A stretch of DNA of 64,000 nucleotides from Pseudoalteromonas tunicata. GTDB lineage: Bacteria; Pseudomonadota; Gammaproteobacteria; Enterobacterales; Alteromonadaceae. This document shows, one piece after another, positions 8,788 through 19,261 of the stretch. Each line of letters begins with the position of its first letter. Positions within the stretch are counted from its first letter, which is position 1. The translations under genes were made by a program, and so were the position numbers. The notes under the pieces are model-generated. The model worked only from the letters and a program-made list of their open reading frames with translations, had not been told where the DNA came from and searched no databases. The stretch spans positions 598,001 through 662,000 of the forward strand of contig NZ_CP011032.1 in assembly GCF_002310815.1 (NCBI RefSeq), read 5' to 3'.

Positions 8788-9969
8788 ATGGGGGTTTTGA
8801 TTACAAGTAATGCATTCTATCCTAACATAGGTGGAGTTGAAAATTCACTTTTGTATTTAGCTAAAAGCTATTTGAAGCAGGGGGTTAGTGTTGACATTGT
8901 TGTTAGTGATGTCAATTTAGTTAATGAAAAGGTTCTTTCTACATATGAAGAATATGAAGGCATTAGTATTCATCGCTATCAATGCTATCAAACCGTACCA
9001 AAATACCTAAAACCTTTCTATTTCCTGAAGCGATATATAAAAGCAGCTTACTTGCTCCATAAATTAAAAAAATTGAAAAAACCAGAGATAACGATTTCCA
9101 GATTCCATACAAATGTCATTTTAGCTAAGCTAGTTGGACTTAAAAATATTGTTTATTTAGTCCCCGGTGAAGTCAGTATGCAAAACTGTGCTGCGAATTC
9201 TACATCTAATATTAGTGATAGTTGGCATTATAGATTAAGAATAATGCTTGATTTGAGGTTACAGCAATTTGCAATGAAGATATCCGATCGACTTTTTGTA
9301 TTCAGTCGAACGATGCAAAAACAGGTTTTAGACTCTGTGAATAAAACAGCGGTGATTTTAAAGCCGGGTGTTGATGTTGACCGTTTTACGCCTATAACCG
9401 AAAAACAAAAACAAAAACTAAAGCTAACTTTGAATCTACCCCAAGATAAAAAAATATTATTAATAGTTGGGCGTTTTGTCTTGGCTAAAGGTTTTATTTT
9501 TGCTTTAGAATCATTGAAGTATCTAGATAACTGTCATTTGGTGATTGTTGGTGCAGGTGATGAGGAAGAAAGCTATAAAGATTATGTCCATGAAAATAAC
9601 TTGGGTGCTTTAGTTACTTTCACTGGAGTTAAATTTAATACGGAATGCTATTACTCTGTTTCGGACTTTTTCTTGATGACATCGGTTTACGAGCCTTTTG
9701 GTCAAACCATTTTAGAAGCCATGGCTTCGGGATTGCCTGTTATTGCTTTTAGTCAAAGCGCAGGAGTGATTACTGCTACACATGAGATATTGACTGAATC
9801 AGATGCTCTTTTTATCAATGAATTATCGGGCTACTCACTTGCAAAGGGCGTTATCAGTTTAATCAATAATGAGTCTGAAGTCTCAAGCCTCTCATCGAGA
9901 TCTCGAAGGTTGGCATGTGAACTTTATTCGTGGGAACGACTAGCATTAAGTTTGTTGCAGCAGACTTAA
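8788..9969 (+). CDS. Glycosyltransferase, GT4 family
   Basis: A 393-residue GT-B enzyme. N-terminal ITSNAFYPNIGGVENSLLYL is the usual GT4 acceptor-side glycine loop; LLIVGRFVLAKGF and the motif YEPFGQTILEAMASGLPVIA give the donor-binding EX7E signature. A Shine-Dalgarno-like gagggaatt precedes the ATG. It likely extends a lipid-linked oligosaccharide in the cytoplasm. About 200 bp without a gene follow, containing a TATAAT-like box at 10059-10064 that may start the next transcript. Confidence 0.85.
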   Translation: MGVLITSNAFYPNIGGVENSLLYLAKSYLKQGVSVDIVVSDVNLVNEKVLSTYEEYEGISIHRYQCYQTVPKYLKPFYFLKRYIKAAYLLHKLKKLKKPEITISRFHTNVILAKLVGLKNIVYLVPGEVSMQNCAANSTSNISDSWHYRLRIMLDLRLQQFAMKISDRLFVFSRTMQKQVLDSVNKTAVILKPGVDVDRFTPITEKQKQKLKLTLNLPQDKKILLIVGRFVLAKGFIFALESLKYLDNCHLVIVGAGDEEESYKDYVHENNLGALVTFTGVKFNTECYYSVSDFFLMTSVYEPFGQTILEAMASGLPVIAFSQSAGVITATHEILTESDALFINELSGYSLAKGVISLINNESEVSSLSSRSRRLACELYSWERLALSLLQQT

Positions 9970-10174
9970 TTATTAAACTTGTTGAGTTCGTTTGAAATTA
10001 ATTTAAAATACCCACTCGATCTAAATTATCAGTTTTTTTCCCCATAATAAAATGCCGATATAATAAATTTTAAGGCTTAAGGTTGTAGTATGTTGCCAAT
10101 TTATCTCTCAGCTGACTATAAACTAACAGTCCAGAGTTATTTAACTTTTGTTTTATTCAGGCTTAATATTTGAT

Positions 10175-11104
10175 ATGCAAATTTCTGTAGTCGTTCCGCT
10201 TTATAATAAATCAAAGTATGTTGTCCGAGCGATCGAGTCAATTTTAGCTCAGTCTGATGCTGTATCTGAAATAATTGTTGTTGATGACGGTTCGACCGAT
10301 GGTGGGGGGGAGCTTGTACAAAAGCATTTTGCTGACAAGATTACTCTAATTAGCCAACAAAATTGTGGTGTGTCTAAAGCGCGTAATGCAGGTTTGGCTC
10401 AAGCAAAGTCAGATTATGTTGCTTTTTTAGATGCAGATGATTATTGGTATCCTCAATTTATTTCAAATATTAAGCAATTAAAAGTAGCCTTTCCTGATGC
10501 TGGGATGTTTTGCACCGCTTATGAGTTTTTTAAAGATGATGCGCTTGTTAAAATAAAAAATCCTTATTTACCAGTAGGCTCAGGCATCATTTACGATTAC
10601 TTTGCGGCTTGCTGTAATGTTGACTTACCTGTTACCGCTTCTTCAGTGTGTATTAATAAAGCCTTGTTATTATCTGTGGGCGGGTTTCCTGAGGCGATTC
10701 AAATAGGGGAAGATCAAGCAGTTTGGGGCGCTTTAGCGTGTAAGACAGACATTGCATATCACTCAGATATCAGTGTTGTATATGATTTATTGGCTTCCGA
10801 TAGTACGCGTCATTTTCAGCAACGGTTATTACTTTCTCCTCATGTTGATTTATTTTGTTGTTTATTAACAAGTGATGCTGCGCCAAGTCATTTGAAAGAG
10901 AGTTTACAAAAGTTAATCCATTTAAGTGTGATGAGTTGCATTAAAAATAATTTAATAGCTGGTGAGCGTTTGCAAGCATTTGATTTGTTAGTTAATAACG
11001 ATAAATTAATTTGGGATAAATATAGAGTTATCGCTTTTGGTTTATTAATTTTGCCAAAATGGTTAATTGCTAGGTTTTATGGTTATGCACGAAATTTTAG
11101 ATAA
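10175..11104 (+). CDS. Glycosyltransferase, GT2 family
   Basis: A GT-A fold enzyme of about 309 residues. It opens MQISVVVPLYNKSKYVVRAI, followed by VVDDGSTDGG and the metal-binding DADDYW near residues 86-91, all standard GT2 motifs; VGGFPEAIQIGEDQAVW supplies the ED motif for the acceptor side. I chose ATG 10175 because the family motif begins there; a TTG nine codons upstream is also open. The 3' end overlaps the WecG-family gene, so they are translationally coupled. Confidence 0.85.
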   Translation: MQISVVVPLYNKSKYVVRAIESILAQSDAVSEIIVVDDGSTDGGGELVQKHFADKITLISQQNCGVSKARNAGLAQAKSDYVAFLDADDYWYPQFISNIKQLKVAFPDAGMFCTAYEFFKDDALVKIKNPYLPVGSGIIYDYFAACCNVDLPVTASSVCINKALLLSVGGFPEAIQIGEDQAVWGALACKTDIAYHSDISVVYDLLASDSTRHFQQRLLLSPHVDLFCCLLTSDAAPSHLKESLQKLIHLSVMSCIKNNLIAGERLQAFDLLVNNDKLIWDKYRVIAFGLLILPKWLIARFYGYARNFR

Positions 11105-11819
11105 AGTTAAATCATCTCCTGATATTTATAAGCAATTAGCTGCCACTATTGAGTCTGTAGAAGTGCGCGAAACACAAGCCATTAGCTTTGTAAATCCTTA
11201 TTCATACTTATTGTTAAGAAATAATCGTCAGTTAGTCGCTGACTTAGATTGTTTGTACACTGATGCAATTTCTTCGGCTAAAATATTTTCGTTATTATTT
11301 TCGCAAAAAATCCCTCGGATAAGTTTTGATTTAGGCTCGTATGCGCGACATTTTTTTGAGCAAGCAAATCAGCATAAACTCCCCATTTATTTATTGGGTG
11401 CTAAAGAGATTGAGATAAATAATGCAGTTGCGATTTTTAAAAAGGAATACCCTAACTTAAATATTGTGGGTTATCGCGACGGTTATTTTAGTGATGATGT
11501 CGCTGTGATGCAGGCTATCGTTGATAGCGGTGCTCAATATGTGATTTGTGGAATGGGGACGCCTCGTCAAGACGAATTCGCCGTAAAGTTAAAGCAATTT
11601 CAGCAAGGTAAAATCAAGCAAGTTTATACTTGTGGTGGATTTTTACATCAAAGCTCTGAGCGGTTAGAATACTACCCGCATTTTATTAATCGCTTTAATT
11701 TACGTTGGTTGTATCGTGCATTAACTAACTCGTATGTAGCGAAAAGACTATTTTTTGATTACCCCAAGTTTGTATTTAAAGTTCTCGCTGATTTTTTTAT
11801 TAAGAGTAAGGGCCATTAA
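11079..11819 (+). CDS. WecG/TagA/CpsF family glycosyltransferase
   Basis: About 246 residues. The family core is visible as FDLGSYARHFFEQA, YLLGAKEIEINNA, GYRDGYFSDDV and CGMGTPRQDEF, with VYTCGGFLHQSSE near the end. Enzymes of this GT26 family add an N-acetylmannosamine-type or related hexose to undecaprenyl-PP-HexNAc, an early step of repeat-unit assembly. The start is at 11079 or 11085, inside the end of the upstream GT2 gene; both follow tagg. It closes this transcript, since a terminator overlaps its stop codon. Confidence 0.85.
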   Translation: MVMHEILDKVKSSPDIYKQLAATIESVEVRETQAISFVNPYSYLLLRNNRQLVADLDCLYTDAISSAKIFSLLFSQKIPRISFDLGSYARHFFEQANQHKLPIYLLGAKEIEINNAVAIFKKEYPNLNIVGYRDGYFSDDVAVMQAIVDSGAQYVICGMGTPRQDEFAVKLKQFQQGKIKQVYTCGGFLHQSSERLEYYPHFINRFNLRWLYRALTNSYVAKRLFFDYPKFVFKVLADFFIKSKGH

Positions 11820-11840
11820 TTAAAATAAATGGTCTTTTTT
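11811..11840 (+). terminator. Terminator after the WecG-family gene
   Basis: ggccatt and aatggtc pair (one G-U) around a short AT-rich loop and are followed by six T. The stem includes the stop codon of the upstream gene. It separates the first plus-strand block from the dTDP-sugar cassette. Confidence 0.65.
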
Positions 11841-11930
11841 ATGTCAAATTTAGAGTAAAATTCATCGCTTAGTTTGTTTTTCAACAGTTTATTGGCCAAT
11901 CTGGCTGTTATTAGGTTATAGGGATTCTAA

Positions 11931-13010
11931 ATGAAAATTTTAGTTACTGGTGGTGCTGGTTTTATTGGTTCTGCTGTAATTCGCCATGTTATTAATAACA
12001 CTGAGGATTCAGTTGTTAACGTGGATAAATTAACCTACGCAGGAAATTTAGAGTCTTTAGAGTCGATAGCACAAAGTGAACGTTACAGCTTTGAACAGGT
12101 TGATATTTGTGATGCTGTAGCGATAAAACGTGTATTTGAGCAACATCAGCCTGACATTATTATGCATTTAGCTGCTGAAAGTCATGTTGACCGCTCGATT
12201 GATGGACCTGCGGAGTTTATTGGTACGAATATTATTGGTACTTATACTTTACTTGAGGCTGCGCGCCAGTATTGGCTGGCTTTAGATGCCGTACGTCAAG
12301 CTCATTTTCGTTTTCATCATATATCGACCGATGAAGTATATGGCGATTTAGAAGGGCCTGAAGATTTATTTACTGAAACAACCGCCTACGCACCAAGCTC
12401 TCCCTATTCTGCATCAAAAGCGGCCAGTGATCATTTAGTGCGAGCATGGCTTCGCACTTATGGTTTACCAACGTTAGTGACAAATTGTTCTAATAACTAT
12501 GGCCCCTATCATTTTCCGGAAAAGCTAATTCCACTGATGATTTTAAATGCGCTTGAAGGCAAAACACTCCCTGTTTATGGCAATGGGTTACAAATTAGAG
12601 ATTGGTTGTACGTAGAAGATCACGCTCGAGCGCTTTATTTAGTGGCAACGAAAGGGGTTGTTGGTGAAACCTATAATATTGGTGGCCACAATGAAAAGGC
12701 AAATATTGATGTGGTTAATACGATTTGCGCCTTACTTGAAGAGTTAGTACCGAGTAACCCTTATTCAAAAGCAAGTGGCAGCGAGCAAGGTTTTGCTGGA
12801 TTAATTACTTACGTTAAAGACAGGCCAGGCCATGATGTACGTTATGCCATTGATGCCAATAAAATTGCGAATGAATTAGGTTGGACTCCTGAGGAGTCTT
12901 TTGAAAGTGGTATTCGTAAAACGGTGCAATGGTATTTAGATAATCAAGCGTGGTGGAGTCGCGTATTAGATGGCTCGTACGCTGGTCAACGATTAGGGTT
13001 AGAGGGCTAA
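11931..13010 (+). CDS. rfbB: dTDP-glucose 4,6-dehydratase
   Basis: A 359-residue short-chain dehydrogenase-type enzyme that converts dTDP-glucose to dTDP-4-keto-6-deoxyglucose. The NAD-binding loop [12 protein letters not shown] is at the N-terminus, [12 protein letters not shown] follows near residue 80, and the catalytic STDEVYGDL and [10 protein letters not shown] motifs are in place. Length and motifs match RmlB/RfbB. It begins the cassette and is followed 3 bases later by rfbA. No rfbC or rfbD lies beside it, so the product is not dTDP-rhamnose from this locus. Confidence 0.97.
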   Translation: MKILVTGGAGFIGSAVIRHVINNTEDSVVNVDKLTYAGNLESLESIAQSERYSFEQVDICDAVAIKRVFEQHQPDIIMHLAAESHVDRSIDGPAEFIGTNIIGTYTLLEAARQYWLALDAVRQAHFRFHHISTDEVYGDLEGPEDLFTETTAYAPSSPYSASKAASDHLVRAWLRTYGLPTLVTNCSNNYGPYHFPEKLIPLMILNALEGKTLPVYGNGLQIRDWLYVEDHARALYLVATKGVVGETYNIGGHNEKANIDVVNTICALLEELVPSNPYSKASGSEQGFAGLITYVKDRPGHDVRYAIDANKIANELGWTPEESFESGIRKTVQWYLDNQAWWSRVLDGSYAGQRLGLEG

Positions 13011-13013
13011 AAG

Positions 13014-13886
13014 ATGAAAGGAATAATTTTAGCTGGTGGTTCGGGTACTCGTTTGTATCCTATCACCCAGGGAGTGTCAAAACAGTTATTGCCTGTTTAT
13101 GATAAGCCAATGATTTTTTATCCGCTATCGGTTTTAATGCTTGCTGGTATTCGTGATGTATTAATTATCTCAACCCCTGAAGATATTGGCGGTTTTGAGC
13201 GTTTATTGCGAGATGGTAAGCAGTTTGGCATCAATATTTCATACGCTGTGCAACCGAGCCCCGATGGACTAGCCCAAGCATTTATTATTGGCGAAGAATT
13301 TATTGGTAGCGATAGTGTTTGTTTAGTCTTAGGTGACAATATTTTTTACGGGCAAGGTTTTACACCTAAATTGCAAAATGCAGCCATGCGTTCAAGTGGT
13401 GCAACGGTTTTTGGTTATCAAGTAAAGGATCCTGAGCGTTTTGGGGTGGTTGAATTTGATAGCGAAAATAGAGCCTTATCAATCGAAGAAAAGCCACTTA
13501 AGCCGAAATCACATTATGCTGTTACTGGCTTGTACTTTTATGATAATGACGTGATTGAAATTGCTAAATCGATTAAACCATCGCTTCGTGGAGAGCTTGA
13601 AATTACTTGTGTTAATAATGAATACCTAAAACGTGGTGACCTTAATGTTGAAATCTTAGGGCGTGGGTTTGCATGGTTAGACACAGGAACCCACGAAAGT
13701 TTGCTTGAAGCTAGTCATTTTGTGCAAACCATAGAGCATCGGCAAGGTTTAAAAGTAGCGTGTCTTGAAGAAATTGCTTGGAACCGTGGTTGGTTAACAA
13801 ACGATGCATTAGAAAAGCAAGCATCGTTAATGAGCAAAAATAGTTATGGACAGTATTTAAAGTCTTTAGTGAAGGATAGTAAGTGA
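13014..13886 (+). CDS. rfbA: Glucose-1-phosphate thymidylyltransferase
   Basis: A 290-residue nucleotidyltransferase that makes dTDP-glucose from dTTP and glucose-1-phosphate. The signature [20 protein letters not shown] sits at the N-terminus, with [10 protein letters not shown] and the substrate-binding EEKPLKPKS further on. Normal family length. It overlaps the next gene by 4 bases, indicating coupled translation. It supplies the substrate for RfbB upstream. Confidence 0.97.
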   Translation: MKGIILAGGSGTRLYPITQGVSKQLLPVYDKPMIFYPLSVLMLAGIRDVLIISTPEDIGGFERLLRDGKQFGINISYAVQPSPDGLAQAFIIGEEFIGSDSVCLVLGDNIFYGQGFTPKLQNAAMRSSGATVFGYQVKDPERFGVVEFDSENRALSIEEKPLKPKSHYAVTGLYFYDNDVIEIAKSIKPSLRGELEITCVNNEYLKRGDLNVEILGRGFAWLDTGTHESLLEASHFVQTIEHRQGLKVACLEEIAWNRGWLTNDALEKQASLMSKNSYGQYLKSLVKDSK

Positions 13887-14284
13887 GCTTAATCAATTTT
13901 ATTGACATCAAATCGTTAGGTGATAGCCGTGGTGATTTAATTTCACTCGAAGAGAATGGCAATATTCCTTTTTCAATTAAGCGAGTTTACTACATTTTTA
14001 ATACCGAGCAAGGTGTCGCTCGAGGTTTTCATGCACACAAGGCTTTGCGTCAGGTCGCTTTTTGTATTGCCGGACAGTGTGAATTTATTTTAGATGATGG
14101 CAAGAATCGTCAAACAGTGCTTTTAGATTCACCAACCAAAGGCATTTTGATTGAGCACATGCAATGGCGTGAAATGCACAACTTTAGTGAAGGTTGTATT
14201 TTGATGGTTATTGCTAGTGAGCATTACGACGAGAGCGATTATATCCGAGATTATGAGCAGTTTTTACGGGAAGTGAACCAATGA
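13883..14284 (+). CDS. dTDP-4-oxo-6-deoxyglucose 3,4-ketoisomerase (FdtA/QdtA type)
   Basis: A 133-residue cupin of the WxcM-like family. Visible features are [22 protein letters not shown] and [18 protein letters not shown], where the His residues of the RGxHAHK motif are catalytic in the family. It moves the keto group from C4 to C3 of the dTDP sugar. FdtA and QdtA differ in C4 stereochemistry (galacto versus gluco), which I cannot settle by eye. Starts with GTG, overlapping rfbA. Confidence 0.88.
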   Translation: MSLINFIDIKSLGDSRGDLISLEENGNIPFSIKRVYYIFNTEQGVARGFHAHKALRQVAFCIAGQCEFILDDGKNRQTVLLDSPTKGILIEHMQWREMHNFSEGCILMVIASEHYDESDYIRDYEQFLREVNQ

Positions 14285-14760
14285 TGATTCATCCTCTTGC
14301 AGACGTACATACAGATAAAATAGGCCAAGGCACAAGAGTTTGGCAATTCTCGGTTGTACTTGATGGCGCAATTATTGGTGAGAATTGTAATATCTGCGCT
14401 CATACACTTATTGAAGGTAATGTATTAGTTGGAGATCGCGTAACTTTAAAAAGTGGTGTGTTTCTTTGGAGTGGCTTAAGGGTTGAAGATGATGTCTTCA
14501 TTGGTCCTAATGCGACATTTACAAATGATATGCTCCCAAGATCACAGCAATATCCACAGCAATATCCGCTCACTTTAATTAAAAAAGGAGCTTCTATTGG
14601 TGCCAATGCCACTATTTTGCCTGGTGTTATTATTGGTGAAAAAGCAATGGTTGGTGCCGGTGCGGTAGTGACCAAAGATGTTGCACCCTATTCAGTCGTA
14701 GTGGGTAATCCCGCTAAACATATTCGTTTTATTGATAAAGAGTCATCTTTAAATGTCTAA
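14281..14760 (+). CDS. Left-handed beta-helix sugar N-acyltransferase (FdtC/QdtC type)
   Basis: A 159-residue protein made largely of hexapeptide repeats ([57 protein letters not shown]), the trimeric beta-helix fold of acyl-CoA-dependent acyltransferases. In this context it should N-acetylate the 3-amino group made by the aminotransferase that follows. It overlaps both neighbours (4 and 8 bases). Product inferred: dTDP-Fuc3NAc or dTDP-Qui3NAc. Confidence 0.87.
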   Translation: MMIHPLADVHTDKIGQGTRVWQFSVVLDGAIIGENCNICAHTLIEGNVLVGDRVTLKSGVFLWSGLRVEDDVFIGPNATFTNDMLPRSQQYPQQYPLTLIKKGASIGANATILPGVIIGEKAMVGAGAVVTKDVAPYSVVVGNPAKHIRFIDKESSLNV

Positions 14761-15865
14761 ACAAGTTTCTTTCCTCGATTTAAAAAAAATTAATGCTCAA
14801 TATCGCGATGATCTAATTGCGGCAGCAACGCGAGTCATTGACTCTGGTTGGTATATTATGGGCAACGAAGTGACTAAATTTGAACAAGAGTTTGCATCCT
14901 ATTGTGGGGTAAAGCATGCCATAGGTGTCGCTAATGGTTTAGATGCATTAAATCTCGTGTTAAGAGCTTGGAAAGAGTTGGGGCACTTAAATGATGGGGA
15001 TGAGGTCATTGTTCCTGCAAATACTTACATAGCAACGGTTTTGGCGATTACTGAAAATAACTTAGTACCTGTATTTGTTGAGCCCGATCCCGTGACATTC
15101 AATTTAGATCCAAGCAATGTAATCACTGCTTTAACTGCTAAAACTAAAGTGCTCTTTCCAGTGCATTTATATGGTCAATTGGCCGAGATGGAAGCAATTA
15201 ACAAAATTGCAACGCAACATGGTTTATTGGTACTTGAAGATTGTGCTCAGGCGCATGGTGCTGAGTTAAACGGTGTGCGTGCTGGTAACTTTGCCGATGC
15301 GGCTGGTTTTAGTTTTTATCCAGGCAAAAATCTAGGTGCTTTAGGTGATGCTGGTGCTGTTACAACTAACGATGATGAACTGGCTACCACGATTAAAGCA
15401 CTGCGTAATTATGGCTCACATAAACGTTATGAAAACTTATATCAGGGATTAAATAGTCGTTTAGATGAAATGCAAGCGGGATTTTTAAGAGTTAAATTAA
15501 ATCATTTAGACGCAGAAATTGAGCGGCGTCGTTATATTGCAAATCGTTATATTGCTGAAATCACTAACTCATTAATTGAATTGCCTTATGTTCACTCGCA
15601 GTTAGGGCATGTTTGGCATCTTTTTGTGATTAAATCTGCAAATAGAGAAGTATTTAGCCAGTATTTAACTGAGTGTGGTATTCAAAATTTAATTCATTAC
15701 CCAATTCCACCTCATAAGCAACAAGCTTATTCGAAGTATAATCATTTAACATTACCCCTTACAGAACAATTGCATCGAGAAGTATTATCTTTACCAATAG
15801 ATCCAACAATGAGTGATGATGATATAGCCTATGTAATTGATACGGTAAATCACTTTACTGTATGA
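14753..15865 (+). CDS. PLP-dependent sugar 3-aminotransferase (FdtB/QdtB type)
   Basis: A 370-residue DegT/DnrJ/EryC1/StrS aminotransferase. [19 protein letters not shown] is the usual N-terminus; [11 protein letters not shown] binds PLP and [18 protein letters not shown] carries the Lys that forms the Schiff base. [19 protein letters not shown] is a family block. It aminates C3 of the dTDP-3-keto-6-deoxyhexose made by the upstream isomerase. With the four preceding genes it completes the 3-acetamido-3,6-dideoxyhexose pathway. Confidence 0.92.
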   Translation: MSKQVSFLDLKKINAQYRDDLIAAATRVIDSGWYIMGNEVTKFEQEFASYCGVKHAIGVANGLDALNLVLRAWKELGHLNDGDEVIVPANTYIATVLAITENNLVPVFVEPDPVTFNLDPSNVITALTAKTKVLFPVHLYGQLAEMEAINKIATQHGLLVLEDCAQAHGAELNGVRAGNFADAAGFSFYPGKNLGALGDAGAVTTNDDELATTIKALRNYGSHKRYENLYQGLNSRLDEMQAGFLRVKLNHLDAEIERRRYIANRYIAEITNSLIELPYVHSQLGHVWHLFVIKSANREVFSQYLTECGIQNLIHYPIPPHKQQAYSKYNHLTLPLTEQLHREVLSLPIDPTMSDDDIAYVIDTVNHFTV

Positions 15866-17154
15866 AATTATTTAGTGTAACCATATTAAGTGGGCTGTTG
15901 ACTTTTCTTAATATGGTCAAAGGCTTTTTGATTTCTAAAGTTGTTGCTATTTATGCCGGCCCTGAAGGAGTTGCCATGATGGGGCAATTGCAAAGCTTTG
16001 TAGCAGCAATTAATGGCTTAGTATCAAATCAAATAGGTCAGGGGATTGCTCGCTTTACAGCTCAAAATGGGGGCGATGAGCAATCCCCTTCGCTTTATTG
16101 GCGTGCTGCAACTAAATTGCTCGTTTATATTTTGTGTTTAGTTACACCTATTTTTATCATTTTTTCGTCGCAACTTGCTAATTGGTTAATCGGGTCTGCA
16201 GAGCTTTATTGGATCATTGTGTTATTGATGGTTTTTCTGCCATTGAATATTTGTAATAGCTTTTTATTAAGTGTGTTAAATGGAAAAGAAGAGCATCTAA
16301 AATATATAACATCACTCATGCTCTCGACAGTTGCCTCAACAATAATGGCAATTTTACTCATTTATTTATATGGCATAAATGGTGGATTAGCAGCCGTCGC
16401 ATTGAATAATGCCTTAGCTGGTTTAATTGTAATTGCACGGGTCTATAAAGCTGATTGGTTTAAGCTAAAGCATTGGTTTGGTCAAACCGATGCAGAAAAA
16501 ATTACTGTAATGTCGAAATATATGGCGCTTGGTGTGGTTGGTGCATTGACCGGGCCGATGTCATTAATCTTTGTGCGAGAGACGTTAGAGAATAATATTT
16601 CTTTAGCCGCTGCAGGGAATTGGCAATTAATGTGGAGCATATCAACGGCATTTATATCAGTGCTAACGACAGCCGTTGGAGTGTATTACTACCCAAAATT
16701 AGCTAAAAGTCGATATTTTGAACACTTAACCAGTGATACTTTAAAGGTTTTTATTTTAATCATACCGCTAGCTTTAATTGGTGCAGGAGTGATCTATTTT
16801 ATAAGAATCGAATTAATTACGTTATTGGCAACAGAAGAGTTTAAATATACAGAAAAATTATTTGGTGTGCAGTTGTTAGGTGATCTAGTTCGTATTTTAA
16901 GTTATATACCAGCACTACTGTTAATGGCAAAAGGTTATTTTAAAATGAATGCGTTATGTGAAATAATAGCAAGTCTAAATTTTGCAATGATAAGTTATTT
17001 TTTAATCCCTGAACTAGGAATTATTGGTGCAAGTTACGCTCACTTAATTAATTATGCTGTTTATTTCTTTGTTGTTTCGACAGTATTTATTATCCATTTA
17101 AGAAAAATGGACCGTTTTAGTGATGTTAAACAACAAGAAGTAGCTAGCATATGA
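15862..17154 (+). CDS. WzxE-like O-antigen/lipid III flippase
   Basis: A 430-residue membrane protein with about 12 helices. The N-terminus [20 protein letters not shown], then [16 protein letters not shown] and [12 protein letters not shown], resembles WzxE of the enterobacterial common antigen pathway, whose substrate also ends in an N-acetylated amino-dideoxyhexose (Fuc4NAc). It would flip undecaprenyl-PP-linked repeat units to the periplasm. Four-base overlaps with both neighbours place it in the same operon as the dTDP-sugar genes. Confidence 0.87.
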   Translation: MKLFSVTILSGLLTFLNMVKGFLISKVVAIYAGPEGVAMMGQLQSFVAAINGLVSNQIGQGIARFTAQNGGDEQSPSLYWRAATKLLVYILCLVTPIFIIFSSQLANWLIGSAELYWIIVLLMVFLPLNICNSFLLSVLNGKEEHLKYITSLMLSTVASTIMAILLIYLYGINGGLAAVALNNALAGLIVIARVYKADWFKLKHWFGQTDAEKITVMSKYMALGVVGALTGPMSLIFVRETLENNISLAAAGNWQLMWSISTAFISVLTTAVGVYYYPKLAKSRYFEHLTSDTLKVFILIIPLALIGAGVIYFIRIELITLLATEEFKYTEKLFGVQLLGDLVRILSYIPALLLMAKGYFKMNALCEIIASLNFAMISYFLIPELGIIGASYAHLINYAVYFFVVSTVFIIHLRKMDRFSDVKQQEVASI

Positions 17155-18143
17155 AGACACCTTTAGTTTCTATTTTAATTCCGGTTTATAATGCTGAGTT
17201 ATTTCTCACTGAGTGTTTAGAGTCTTTAATTGAGCAAAGCTATCAAAATATAGAAGTGTTGTGTGTTAATGACGGCTCTAAAGATAGCTCTTTGGAGCTG
17301 TTACACGCATTTGCCAACACCGACACGCGAATTAAAGTATTTGATAAAGAGAATGGAGGGGCATCATCGGCTCGCAATCTTGCGCTTAAGCATGCAAGTG
17401 GTGAATTTATTTGCATGGTTGACTCTGATGATTATATTGATAGAGATGCAATAGAAACATTGGTGTCAACTATTACAAAAACACAAGCAGATGCTGTGTT
17501 GTTTGATCTTTACTATCTTCATCAAGATGGGCGTAGCACGAAATTTAAACAAGTTCCGACAGCTAGTTCTGTTACTGGTTTAGAGGCTTTAAATCTGTCA
17601 TTGGATTGGACGATTTCAGGTGTTGGTATGTTTAACAGGGCTGTGTTTATTGGTGTTAGTTATGATGAGTCGAATCTACATGGTGATGAGCTAACTACTA
17701 GAGTGTTATTTTCGAAATGTCAGCGCGTAAGCTTTTCAACCGGAAAATATTTTTACCGCCAACATAGCAGCTCTTCAACATCAGCCTTTTCAACGAGTCG
17801 CTTTGGGTTGCTTGATAACCAGTTGAAAATAAGAAGTTTGCTTCAGGAATTGGGCTGTTTTGAGCTGTGTAAAGCACGATATTGCGCTCAATTAATGGTG
17901 TGTATTTGGTCTGCAGGAGTGGTTTTTAGTGAAAACAAACATCTTATGTCTCAGATTGAAATTGACGAAATAAGAAAGAGAATAGCTATGTGTAGAGATG
18001 TAATGAAAAATCATTTTACATTTTCATCACTAAAGTATCATCGTCCTTTTTATATGTTCTTATTATTAAGTACTTTTAGCGCGGTTACTTTGAGAGTTGC
18101 AGCATTTTTATTCACCACTTTAAAAAAAATAAGTAGAAGATAA
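17151..18143 (+). CDS. Glycosyltransferase, GT2 family
   Basis: A 330-residue GT-A enzyme. VSILIPVYNAELFLTECLES, VLCVNDGSKDSS, GGASSARNLAL and the metal-binding VDSDDYID near residues 90-97 are the standard GT2 motifs; LHGDELTTRVLF may be the equivalent of the ED acceptor motif. A hydrophobic C-terminal segment (about 295-320) may tether it to the membrane. The start overlaps wzx by 4 bases. Confidence 0.85.
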   Translation: MKTPLVSILIPVYNAELFLTECLESLIEQSYQNIEVLCVNDGSKDSSLELLHAFANTDTRIKVFDKENGGASSARNLALKHASGEFICMVDSDDYIDRDAIETLVSTITKTQADAVLFDLYYLHQDGRSTKFKQVPTASSVTGLEALNLSLDWTISGVGMFNRAVFIGVSYDESNLHGDELTTRVLFSKCQRVSFSTGKYFYRQHSSSSTSAFSTSRFGLLDNQLKIRSLLQELGCFELCKARYCAQLMVCIWSAGVVFSENKHLMSQIEIDEIRKRIAMCRDVMKNHFTFSSLKYHRPFYMFLLLSTFSAVTLRVAAFLFTTLKKISRR

Positions 18144-18144
18144 G

Positions 18145-19260
18145 ATGCAAAGTAGTAATATTAATGTAGCAGAGCAACGCACTAGGCTGATTTTTTTAGA
18201 TTTATTTCGTTTTGTTGCTGCATTAGCTGTTGTTCTTTATCATTTAACTTATTTTTTACCAAGTAAACCTACAACTTTTGAGTTTTTTTCACCGTTCACT
18301 CAATATGGTTATTTGGGTGTTAATTTCTTTTTTATGATTAGTGGATTTGTTATTTATTTGTCAATAGAAAAGAAAGATTGGCGTGAGTTTATTGCTTCTC
18401 GAGTTGGCCGCTTATTCCCCGCATATTGGTTTGCAGTCTTATTCACTGCGACACTCTTTTTTAGTTTCCCTGGACATTTGGAGCTCCCGCTATCGGTAAA
18501 TGATGTGTTAATTAATCTAACTATGCTGCAAGATTTTTTAGATGTAACTCATGTTGATGGCGTTTATTGGACATTAACTGTTGAGTTGGTTTTTTATTTT
18601 TGGATGTTTATTTTTATTTTTTTTAAAAGATTGAATGCAATACCTTATTTTTTTCTTGTTCTACTTTGTTTGGCATTACTTAGTTGTTTTGTTGAGCTGC
18701 CTAAACTACTCAAAAGCATCTTACTGCTAGATTGGGTCTCGTATTTTTTATCAGGTATTATTTTTTATTTATTTTACAAAGGTAATAGGGCGCCAATATG
18801 GTTTTGCGCGTTAATTGTCAGTTTAGGCGTTTCGATGCTTAAAGCTGCAGACTACCTATTGTATTTTGATGTGGTGCAGCGTGCTGAGTTCTCATTGTTA
18901 GTAATAAATAGCGTTATAGTGGTAATGTACCTGCTTTTTATATTTTTAATAAAATACTCTAGTTATTTTGTAAAATATCTTAATGTAAAGTTGGTTGTTT
19001 TTTTAGGGGGGTTAACTTACCCACTTTATTTAGTGCATCAAAATGCAAGTTATATATTATTTTCATATTTCAGTGGTGATAATGAATTTTTGTTATTGTT
19101 TTTTTTATTGATAGCTAGTTTTATTTTATCGACTTTTATTTATTTGATAATCGAAAAAAAGGTTCATCGCAAATTAAGTCGTTTTACACATAGCTTTCTT
19201 AATAGAGTTTCATCTTGTAAGTCAGCTTTGATTTTTAATACTCCAAATTTAAGTCGATGA
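18145..19260 (+). CDS. Acyltransferase 3 family membrane protein
   Basis: A 371-residue integral membrane protein with about 10 helices. The N-terminal block RLIFLDLFRFVAALAVVLYH, with the conserved RFxAAxxVxxxH pattern, and GYLGVNFFFMISGFVIYLS are the hallmarks of acyltransferase 3 (OafA/WecH-like). These move acetyl or other acyl groups onto sugars of lipid-linked or surface glycans. It starts one base after the upstream stop. The acyl group and sugar are unknown. Confidence 0.87.
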   Translation: MQSSNINVAEQRTRLIFLDLFRFVAALAVVLYHLTYFLPSKPTTFEFFSPFTQYGYLGVNFFFMISGFVIYLSIEKKDWREFIASRVGRLFPAYWFAVLFTATLFFSFPGHLELPLSVNDVLINLTMLQDFLDVTHVDGVYWTLTVELVFYFWMFIFIFFKRLNAIPYFFLVLLCLALLSCFVELPKLLKSILLLDWVSYFLSGIIFYLFYKGNRAPIWFCALIVSLGVSMLKAADYLLYFDVVQRAEFSLLVINSVIVVMYLLFIFLIKYSSYFVKYLNVKLVVFLGGLTYPLYLVHQNASYILFSYFSGDNEFLLLFFLLIASFILSTFIYLIIEKKVHRKLSRFTHSFLNRVSSCKSALIFNTPNLSR

Positions 19261-19261
19261 A

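Noticed and set aside
8031..11930. JUMPstart/ops element for RfaH in the glycan locus
   Set aside because: No ggcggtag-type sequence seen in the upstream regions at 8031-8125, 9970-10174 or 11841-11930.
13118..13339. Antisense frames in rfbA and other housekeeping genes
   Set aside because: All lie fully inside well-supported genes and carry no independent evidence.
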